Positions 59,401-64,000 of a DNA stretch of 64,000 nucleotides are shown in pieces. Numbering within the stretch: position 1 is the first letter of the stretch; every line of letters starts with the position of its first letter. The notes under the pieces are model-generated. The model did no database searches, had not been told where the DNA came from, and saw only the letters and a program-made list of their open reading frames with translations. The position numbers and the translations under genes were made by a program. The stretch is from positions 537,069 to 601,068 of the forward strand of contig NC_018336.1 of the NCBI RefSeq assembly GCF_000234665.1. The letters are read 5' to 3'. This DNA comes from Leishmania mexicana MHOM/GT/2001/U1103. Its lineage: Eukaryota > Euglenozoa > Kinetoplastea > Trypanosomatida > Trypanosomatidae.

Positions 59401-60751
59401 AGAGGAGACATCCACGTGCCTGCGCAACCTCTACGCGGATGCCTGGCAGCCCATCGCAGATCGCATGCGCCGCGAGCACGTAAACTACCAAGACGTCGAG
59501 GAACTCATTATAATGCCGGATGTGTCCCTCATGCACCTGCCTTTTGCCGGCTTCTTGCCATCGCCCAACTACGGCGACGAGGAGGCACCACTTGGCGAGC
59601 AGTTCACGTTGATTGTGACGCCATGTCTGACCCACTTTGTGCACTATGGCATGGCACATCAGCCACAGCGCTCGCGCAACACGAGCGGGGCCCTGGACCC
59701 GGCGGCCAAGAAGTACATCTTCTTGCCCTACGACGGTAGTCTCGGCGCTGGTTCCGCGGCGCCTTCTCCTCAGCTCGCGATGCCGAGCTTCGCGCTGTGC
59801 GCGACGTCGTCTTCGAGCACACGGCCGCAGCAGCAGACGAAGACCGGCACTGGCACGGCCGCAAATTCTGCTACTAGTGCGCTAACAGCCACGGTGGGCT
59901 CCGCCGCCAGCAAGGCGTCGGTGCACAACGCTGTCGCACCTCCTGTCTCGTCTGCACACTCCCTCGCAGACTCCTTGCCCACTGGACATCCCCTTGCTAC
60001 CTTTTCGACTATAGGTAACATGAGTGTGCGCAGCAACCCTGTGCCAGCTGATCCCACGTCAGCTACGCCAAGTAGTGCGCCGCAGCTGAGCGAAAGGCCC
60101 GACACCTTTGACGATTTGCTGCGCACGTGGCGGGTGCACCGTGGGTGCACGCGCAAGGAACTCATCCAGGCCTTCACGGATGTGCGCACGCGGGCATTGA
60201 TGTTCCTTGCCCCGGTCGACCAGGGGTCCATTCGAGTCGCAGACGGGGTCGTGACAATTCAGGATCTGACGCAGAATCTGCAGCAGGTGCGTGTTCAACA
60301 GCCGGCTGCCAACGTCACCAACCTACCCAGCAATGCCACCTCGCTTGCCACGAGTGGTTCTCCTGGCGCCACCGCGACAGCGATACCCCCCAACACGTCA
60401 GGGGCGCCGCCGGCTCTCCCTTTGCCTCCTCTCTGCTCTCACGTCGACCTACTCATTCTTACCGCCAACCGCAGCCAGTACCCTACGGTCAGCGACGCTG
60501 GTGCGTCGGCCAAGTTGTGCATGGAGCTGGGCGTCCACCGAGTTCTTCGACTCAACATTCTTCATGGATTATTGCCAAATGACGAGCACCATGCCTTCAT
60601 CGCACTTTACCTGGCCAATCTCAAGAAAGTGATGCGGTGGATGCTGAAGAACCCGTACGCGGTGGCGCTTCGCACGACGATGGCTGAGGCGCGGAGGCTG
60701 GGCATGTCCTCCAATACATGGGGCGCGTTCACCCTGGTAGGTGTTCCGTGA
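50438..60751 (+). CDS. Giant TPR and CHAT-domain protein, probable pseudoprotease
   Basis: The protein has 3437 codons, 44 of them (about 1690-1733) inside an N run. Low-complexity Ala/Ser/Gly/Thr linkers alternate with helical blocks at roughly 345-385, 505-555, 655-730, 818-875, 931-985 and 1245-1505 (the last ending in a TPR-like MKLKEYKQSVELFRCAVNIA). More helical repeats lie at 1580-1780 and 2014-2071, and a clear TPR-like array at about 2180-2450. After an acidic, Gly-run linker comes a C-terminal CHAT domain (about 2829-3437). Its marks are EELIIMPDVSLMHLPFAGF near 3020, DGVVTIQDL after 3262, HVDLLILTAN at 3335-3344 and WGAFTLVGVP at the end. CHAT enzymes cut proteins with a His (in H-x-x-HG) and a Cys (in S-A-C). 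Here these positions read V3260 and N3344, so protease activity is unlikely and a scaffold role is inferred. Two low-complexity inserts split the CHAT fold (about 3105-3220 and 3288-3328). The start is the first ATG, in a CCGCCATG context. Confidence 0.9.
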   Translation: MLSFKSIAGFLKKVGGTREDHSKEGHQRGGADGSHAGAGSSGSASAFPAGSPATGGAGDSAHHRSYIGNSRTASTGSAGAVVGSHHGDAAYDSHLSDFPTSGMPSTFGDNVMFASSHILRGLPPNTSMQDVLLHIRCVVQERSEQLQQEEREEQERSSTLWQRGFSDGSIAAGENATAAGAQRRRSASFTSVAATNGAEARAAPCESAGPAASLKGKAEKGVARVAREHVQKLQKMRAEMIDALDLCLQEVPEDPRTWGSSSASVSEDERARNGRAGADAHKHQERSGGTPDAAADNNGDALLEGMRTESELVVSQQESSTAATVVGAAEPSAVIAQEPLAPADFGHYEWRRLLMDIINALVRIDRALLHDARLRALERLIPSTTGSHGNAGPEFRWENLSQALLTPAVLGSPFSAADAAATGSRRSQLPLTPTRGPQRHPPHGDSASLNSPLPSRNADTAALAGIATPRERAVTPVSTNPAARAGSSSSPFAKAKRVLADSGVVSPEPPTDLVITKEDKKMLEELLTIACSLASWAIVKAILRHHLHVLEQRQSRGSFTPLTKAGTTATASVRLSGDIPASATNMETSGAGNANTTGRPPLAPPAPPPPAAMNDAACSSDAAEGGAGAAETAATDDDQSKTANHISAMDDVDAIPYIDWAAVVQELAEWIGEQHFVAIAECILCASFLRDDGREMVLCMLQTPKPRRLLTNIHRHADKLRRADVDSLLSCSSPPRVVTAATVPAGSPTAATTAFSGSAPGATSSTLTSSGSPSASSSIGAAAAAPPAGTSANTAQTAAAMGATSFLPVAKVAAAGPSLTPNTIRAMLEDPTLVMDDLVARLEMVYRKAVANTWASYLEDAIEADVQQLSIAADNAVDAAGTPAAGDADTSPASTPTTHLMAAGDEVLKQSTGNVASPPALPLLQKVHITDTKTLCRLATAFFFGSDAWSENKRERRFALLFRSMRGRMERYSESAATRRHLRRGTICAASMTHTVASVAAASSLDSHPLVELAMAGAAAATTAPSSRGASQSQSLTIPPQMSASAAPVSSASAGLTPPKFSVEDTSARPSPSGGCPSAASNAAGVSTPALANRGGAPSSQWVAQQLLSSNASTAAISAHSTPLTASLLVSRDGTNDIEGTVSGAGGPINGSGLFTVGHTDRTTTWTPFAFAMTSSEPMTPPPELHHQSSSTTNQRGAEDGHQETGEDNVGRRAMESSALSIPTVTLQEPPTLAQPATSKAGDSALESLVLERIVNMSWSAALHKRGEQCLTAKPPRLEEAEQDALEERLVANAFGEFRARQRAIVSLINARLASGKSVEALTNAQKHFKFEKKDWTSHNQTIFSAMRYLQSMVFLVRAQAACRVYGAVIETVQFVLPQATLCEQMLQVLAPRPRGDYILRFGDCRSKLLRSYVYLLKEGWLAHAAFNDLAKAEKYFMKCAQVMQMLRRRMRETELFAAYMERGAQLMKLKEYKQSVELFRCAVNIAKKSLQAADAAAAAAAAASACGDSSVFSPNASVGPAGPSPGSPITNIENAVSAAAAGLAAKVPPAVLQQQFHRNLHLRAAGSGSLTTAEEHIPGVTDAIEDDLELVWRVAESERMLALSYVTQAEHEVNVRERREELSNAVSSAYSSQRSLQRWQRKGGTPKRLLTAVPCSLIVICKGLLLLNQPRKAALLLEPLIENKPNSPXXXXXXXXXXXXXXXXXXXXXXXXXXXXXXXXXXXXXXXXXXXXMLYARCLAEFDGDRALRAVTLVDQLLQESDAWICTIRTELRHALENVSVKDKKVPDSLNSPRTAPSVEVLRLTSAVSPRGAVGHGPNSEDGEDGQSYGRQGYGAGAETTASASIAATTVGKCTARTIEVPTLQMPTSHSSTGSPSPLDDDRHSPGWNSPEEAPLRPRRSTTVGTAGTASTTAVESASVHDEPSPGGGGSGGGAGGAAMDDDDRSRRSTSIQLSATGGNPSGADLFSLVNSVNAGISSNTAMPTAHSNHSPISTAPHLPQLPAIRVHTESSSECMTALFSLREAKSHIRKALRGIFIVSGDAYSLIKNWEEALKVYSHALVITMSEVEAASAAAQSRRRVSHSTPQAHFSSQQSSTSPVAADDGASLSAPHDAYETFGNNVRGDVSTSLQAWGPVVPLDEEFFLWDEEDVLMSDNLINRELTASTAARDLRAVVADEERMDSRACESVVLSKLANVYRALEKPATAIHYHTLVMEYANECHDKLLAYNSMLSLARLYTAANMSDKARDAWAKVSELAKEYEDKEVSRETMRNIVAAQEAAGMYMDVVKTAEELEKLATGEEGEDAARDSRFALEALANANLQLGQFDACIAALDSREKVQEKSVEWSGALLSMRAKARMGLNKSAEAIKVMQSWATKARNLANWVELGKANSALSAAYASENHNMQARCHHEATLNAFALAETLDEECRHIALESARWLVHYAYLNDTTVQIDPALTYTGGGLTSDSEASGCDFHYADSGLCNISGDLGVMLAREEELRRTSSMLGENCKFGFNDDDDDFGGGGGGGLLSNQSMFGVRPPEPSLADAPSPKGHSMSEKEEQRDNYAAAHGEEDDGEGAAAATEDDTPSMASSFVSSFLAPKDSGMATQPPSLASSVNISMRGSLTHLDAALGGGNDHSEGSSSAGQSDGGDNEAGEDVEDEAPRSMDVEHVAEHQQDPKLPISVEGEEAGDLVNLKKSAPKPSAATPTPTVITAAAKPTVNTATVAGSGSTVGKSASSTYVPPPTSLANVSICSRPAAAAAGTDVLELPVDASHSASEHATLSGPSTTSSPLMSSSPRGAAFQGGPAATASGGDDDGAHERKPSTVRTTYFRGAIEMIETAAQLLLVPRSVRHIVIPYSPAEAVDFALIAHPQSLFVFYFAEYTTAYGAQCDVVVRPPHAAGFMKLRAQISLQEYHNKDAMSALLASTSAEFSITGEHGNAAETSGAASSSTHPFGTAMARAATGSVAASPPLTHSTPEVLRAALEEETSTCLRNLYADAWQPIADRMRREHVNYQDVEELIIMPDVSLMHLPFAGFLPSPNYGDEEAPLGEQFTLIVTPCLTHFVHYGMAHQPQRSRNTSGALDPAAKKYIFLPYDGSLGAGSAAPSPQLAMPSFALCATSSSSTRPQQQTKTGTGTAANSATSALTATVGSAASKASVHNAVAPPVSSAHSLADSLPTGHPLATFSTIGNMSVRSNPVPADPTSATPSSAPQLSERPDTFDDLLRTWRVHRGCTRKELIQAFTDVRTRALMFLAPVDQGSIRVADGVVTIQDLTQNLQQVRVQQPAANVTNLPSNATSLATSGSPGATATAIPPNTSGAPPALPLPPLCSHVDLLILTANRSQYPTVSDAGASAKLCMELGVHRVLRLNILHGLLPNDEHHAFIALYLANLKKVMRWMLKNPYAVALRTTMAEARRLGMSSNTWGAFTLVGVP
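54927..54950 (+). repeat. CAG-type trinucleotide run coding for poly-Ala
   Basis: GCA repeats in frame give a run of about nine alanines after a TPR-like block of the giant protein. Such runs can vary in length between strains. Confidence 0.85.
55506..55635. other. Assembly gap (130 N) inside the giant gene
   Basis: One hundred and thirty N. Unlike the other three gaps the size is not 100, so it may be an estimated length. The reading frame happens to be the same on both sides (as drawn, 44 codons are affected). The flanks are helical, TPR-like sequence, and a local repeat may have caused the gap. Confidence 0.99.
58001..58024 (+). repeat. GGT run coding for poly-Gly
   Basis: GGT/GGTGGT repeats encode a Gly run directly after an Asp run in the linker between the TPR array and the CHAT domain. 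Confidence 0.85.
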
Positions 60752-61698
60752 ATAGTGAGTGATGGCGTGCAATCCGATTCGTACGTGTATGTGTGTGTAA
60801 TTTGGCCCAGTGAGTGGCACTCCTAATTATACACCTCTTCTTTTCCGCCATGCTGCTTTACATGTCCTAAACAGGCTCATGTGTAGGCACGTAAACCCCA
60901 CGATAGCTGCGCATTGGCATTCGTCTGTGTAGGCATGGCGGAATTTCTCTGTTGAACTGAGAAGAGGCGTGCCGCCCTTTCTCCCATCCCTTCCTCTTTG
61001 TTCTTGCGCTTCTTCGGTTCTCTACCTTGCTCTTTACCTTTCCTTTGCCCGTGTGCGAATGTGTGTTTGTGCGTGCGTGTGGGTGTGTGGTGAGTGGGTG
61101 GAAGGGTGCATGTGTTGGTGGTTGTGTGCTTGCGACTGAGCGGGTGTGGAGACAGCGACGGCCGTTAGCACCCTAGCTAGCGCTACTCCACCCCCTCCCC
61201 CTTCCCCGCATCTTCACTCTTCCTCTTCCTCGATTACGTCCCTGTGAACTTCTTCTTTGTGTGCGTGGGGGAGGGGGGAGTGTTTTGTTGTTGCTGTTGT
61301 TGTCCTCCCCTCACCGCCACCGCCACTGCGTGAGCGATCGTGAGCTGCCGCGAATAAATGCTGAAAACATTGAAACGCTGTCCTGTCTCCATGACTTCCT
61401 TTTCAGGTCCCGTATGCTGGGACTGAAAGCTGCTCTTCTTTCTTCTGTCATTATTTCTGTACTCGTTGTTTGTTGTTCCTGTTAGTGCAGCAGCTTGTGG
61501 GTGTGCTACTGCTATTTCTGCATCTATGTGGGCGTGTGTAGGGGGTGTGCTTGTGACTAAGGTAAGCAAGGCGTGTGCACGAGCGCACGATCTCTCTTCC
61601 CTTTTCGTGTTTTGTCTGTCTCTTTCCCTTGTCCCGGTTGCAAGAATGCACGTGGCGCGCATATCGACAGTACGCGCCCGCCGGCGCCAATCGCACAT

Positions 61699-61736
<38 letters not shown>

Positions 61737-62719
61737 TTTGGTGCAGTTTGGTGCTGCTGCTGCACTTTTCGGTGGGCCAGTATTCATCATGATGTATTTT
61801 CTGCACAGTGATGCCACTTGTTTCTCACTCGCGCTCACGTGCACGTCCTTTCGATCTTCCCAATATGTGTGTCGGAGGACAAACAGATTTTTCGCTTCTC
61901 AGGTGAGAGCCCATTGCAAACGGTGAATTGTCCACGTAAAAAATATATATATACACAAAATTAAGGGCCTGCGTATCCACATCCCCTTCCCCTTCCCCCT
62001 TCTCCCTCTCTTCGCACGCGTGTTCTGCCGCATCGCTACGCCTATTCGCTGGTAACCCAGAGTCGCTAGGAAGCGGAGTCGGCTGCGACGAAGGCATGCG
62101 AGCACTGCACATTACACGCGCGCAGGAGAGCAGGGGAGAAATTGCAGAGGAAGATGCATACAGTCCTTTGGCAGAGTCTTCTCGCTCTCTCTCTCCTCCT
62201 GTGCCTTCGTGAGGGAGAGATCCTTGTAGGGGATGGAGCCCTTTGCTTCGCCTCCTCACGGGTGTGTTGGCGATGCTGGGGTGTGCCCCCTCTCTCCAAC
62301 GTGCATCTCATGCGTGGCCCGCCAACTGTCTCATCTGCCTTGAATGCTGTGGGACCCTCCCTATTCTCCCCGTATCGCCCTCTGATTTCCTTTAACACTC
62401 TTCTTGTTTCGCGTGTGTGTGTTGCTACTGCTCACCCCCCCCCCTGCACTCCCCAGGAGGTGCAGCGGACAAACCCCGCTTGACGCACATACAAGCTTAC
62501 ACATATACATATACATACACGCACCCGGGCAATATTTCTGTGAACCCTACCTTGACGAGCATCGACAGTGCCGCTCACACATATCATAGAAACTCAGCGG
62601 CGCACGGAATTGTTTTTTTGTTTGTGAGGGGGGAGGCGGGTCTCTGAAAAGACGTAACAGCACGAGAGAGCATAGAAGTGTGCTTTGTGTGTGTGTGTGA
62701 TCGGCTTGCATTCGTTGAG
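60752..62719 (+). other. 3' flank of the giant gene and spacer
   Basis: About 2 kb without a supported gene. It holds GT-rich stretches near 61060-61130, a (GT)n tract at 61701-61737, a short (TA) tract near 61945 and a mixed-complexity patch at about 61990-62400. Frames there are short, overlap on both strands and have no domain. Confidence 0.6.
61701..61737. repeat. (GT)n microsatellite
   Basis: GTGCGTGTGC followed by an uninterrupted GT run of about thirteen units. Confidence 0.9.
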
Positions 62720-62750
62720 CTCTTTTTTTTTGTTTTTTCGTTATTCTGAG
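62720..62750 (+). promoter_or_regulatory. Polypyrimidine tract and splice-acceptor candidate of the C2-like gene
   Basis: A strong T-rich tract (62720-62747) ends in CTGAG with the AG at 62749-62750. Its use gives a 5' UTR of about 250 bases. A later CT tract at about 62958-62992 lies closer to the ATG at 63003, but no AG lies between it and the start codon. Confidence 0.5.
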
Positions 62751-62800
62751 TGGCGGTGCTTTCTCCTTGACGTGGCGGCCAGAAGCTCCGCTGTGAGAGC

Positions 62801-62821
62801 ACACACACACACACACACACA
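62801..62821. repeat. (CA)n microsatellite
   Basis: About ten CA units in the presumed 5' UTR or spacer before the last gene. Confidence 0.9.
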
Positions 62822-63002
62822 TAGAGTGAGAGGCACCACATGCACCAAGCGCATAAACGGCAGAACACACATCTACATACAAACGGGAAGAAGCGAAGAC
62901 AAAGTGCTCGCAAAGGAAAACAAAAGGAAATCAGCACATTCACCTCATCGCCTGCGTCGTCTCCTCTCCTTTTTCCTTTGCTTTTGTGCTTTGTGGTACG
63001 GC

Positions 63003-64000
63003 ATGGCCTCCTACAACCCCGCCCCGCTGCCGGTGCGCTTCGGCAGCAATGTTAGTCTCACTTTACACCAGGCGTTTCTCTCGACAGCCGGTGTGCTGCT
63101 CAGCGATCCCGTGGCGCGCGTCCATGTTGTCACGGTCAAGAGACTGCACGCATCGCCGCCCTTCTCCGTATCCAATGCAAATCCTCATACCCGCGGCGTT
63201 GCCGCAGCAGAGGAGGGAATCCGTACAGTGCTGAACTCGAAGGAGGTGGGCAAGTCCAAGCCACACTTCTTCACCGCACATCCCAAGTTCAACGAGACCT
63301 TCAACTTTACCGTGGCAGAGACGAGTACCTTGACGTCACTGTCGATTCCAGTAAAGGCGGTTTCGGACAGAGCTAACGCTTCCGCCCAATGCCGTGGGAA
63401 ACGGGAGGGTGACCGTGGCTGCAGCGAAAGCGTTGTGGACTTCGTGGTTGTCACGATCGAGTCCGCTGACGGCACAGTCTTCTACGGCGAGGCATACGCG
63501 CCTTTCAGCCCACACTGTCCCAGCTCTGTTCCCGCCGCAAGTCCAGTGCGTGTGATGCTGTCCCCTCGCAACGCCCAGGATACCGCAGACCCACTTTTTC
63601 TGCAGGACAACGCACTGCTGGAAGCGAGGCACCTCGACGACTTTGGGTTTGTGACAATGAGCTGGGAGGTGGCAGTGGTGCCGCACGGTGGGGCGCTGAT
63701 GGGGACTGAGCCTCCGCTTACCTCCTCCGCACCTTCTGGTAGTGCTTCACCGTTCCCAGTTGGGTTGACGCTCCGGGCAACGTGGCTGGCGCGTGCCACC
63801 GCCTACGTGCGCGGTGCCCATTACACCACATCCGTCGAGTTTGGAGGACAGGACCGCTTCATCTTCTCCGATCCTCAGCAGCCGCTGTGTTTGACGCTGC
63901 AGGGCGGGTCGGCCGAGCTGGAGCTGCGGCGCGCCGTCTTCCACTGCTCTGTCCAGAGCGTTGTCGACCCCACTAAGTCACATGACGTGGCAGTGCCGCT
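63003..64000 (+). CDS. N-terminal part of a protein with a C2-like domain (runs off the window)
   Basis: The frame from the ATG at 63003 is open to the window edge (332 codons visible), so the gene is 3'-truncated by the window. Codon use is GC-rich and coding-like. Residues about 38-50 (ARVHVVTVKRL) resemble the first strand of a C2 domain, and residues 94-104 (PKFNETFNFTV) match the C2 motif in which the membrane-binding fold is closed by N-E-T-F-x-F. Residues 144-165 form further strand-like hydrophobic stretches. C2 domains bind lipids, often with calcium. The typical calcium-binding Asp loops are not obvious here, so calcium dependence cannot be claimed. There is no signal peptide. The C-terminal domains, and therefore the protein's identity, are unknown. 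Confidence 0.75.
   Translation, partial: MASYNPAPLPVRFGSNVSLTLHQAFLSTAGVLLSDPVARVHVVTVKRLHASPPFSVSNANPHTRGVAAAEEGIRTVLNSKEVGKSKPHFFTAHPKFNETFNFTVAETSTLTSLSIPVKAVSDRANASAQCRGKREGDRGCSESVVDFVVVTIESADGTVFYGEAYAPFSPHCPSSVPAASPVRVMLSPRNAQDTADPLFLQDNALLEARHLDDFGFVTMSWEVAVVPHGGALMGTEPPLTSSAPSGSASPFPVGLTLRATWLARATAYVRGAHYTTSVEFGGQDRFIFSDPQQPLCLTLQGGSAELELRRAVFHCSVQSVVDPTKSHDVAVP

Overview
The window is nuclear DNA from a trypanosomatid, most probably Leishmania or a close relative. The evidence is as follows. Every convincing gene is intronless and lies on the plus strand. Coding regions are GC-rich with G/C-ending codons. The spaces between genes are long, pyrimidine-rich on the sense strand and full of (GT)n, (CA)n and (TA)n tracts, as expected for polycistronic transcription units whose mRNAs are processed by trans-splicing at polypyrimidine-AG sites. 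I see no tRNA, rRNA, CRISPR array or bacterial-type operon. The species cannot be fixed from the sequence alone. Four runs of N (10076-10175, 21570-21669, 22810-22909, 55506-55635) show that this is a draft assembly.

Region 1 (1-43000) is a spread-out array of four related single-RRM RNA-binding protein genes: A (127-2106, 659 aa), B (7514-8143, 209 aa), C (22286-22809, cut by a gap) and D (42191-42577, 128 aa). All share the RNP2 core LFVGQL, an FVTY/FVTF RNP1 core and a signature just after the RRM (QVSY/QVMY, then IS-x-FG-x-x-H). They differ in the N-terminal extension (516, 73, 2 and 18 residues before the RNP2 region) and in the length of the loop before RNP1. The genes are separated by about 5.4, 14.1 and 19.4 kb of apparently non-coding DNA, far more than is usual in these genomes. 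This suggests very long UTRs, so the RNA-binding regulators may themselves be controlled post-transcriptionally. The B-C interval carries a 376-bp tandem repeat (18505-19457) and several GC-rich islands that may be degenerate retroposons.

Region 2 (43000-50400) has no intact gene that I trust. It does hold a decayed coding sequence at 46187-47335. One reading frame stays coding-like across several stops, and its parts include WW-domain-like fragments.

Region 3 (50438-60751) is one giant gene of 3437 codons, with a 130-N gap inside it. It encodes a protein with helical and TPR-like repeats separated by low-complexity linkers, ending in a CHAT (caspase/separase-like) domain. The fold signatures of CHAT are clear, but both catalytic positions are replaced (His by Val3260, Cys by Asn3344), so it looks like a pseudoprotease.

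Region 4 (60752-64000) is a 2.3-kb intergenic spacer followed by the start of a further gene (63003 onward, open at the window edge) whose N-terminal part resembles a C2 domain.
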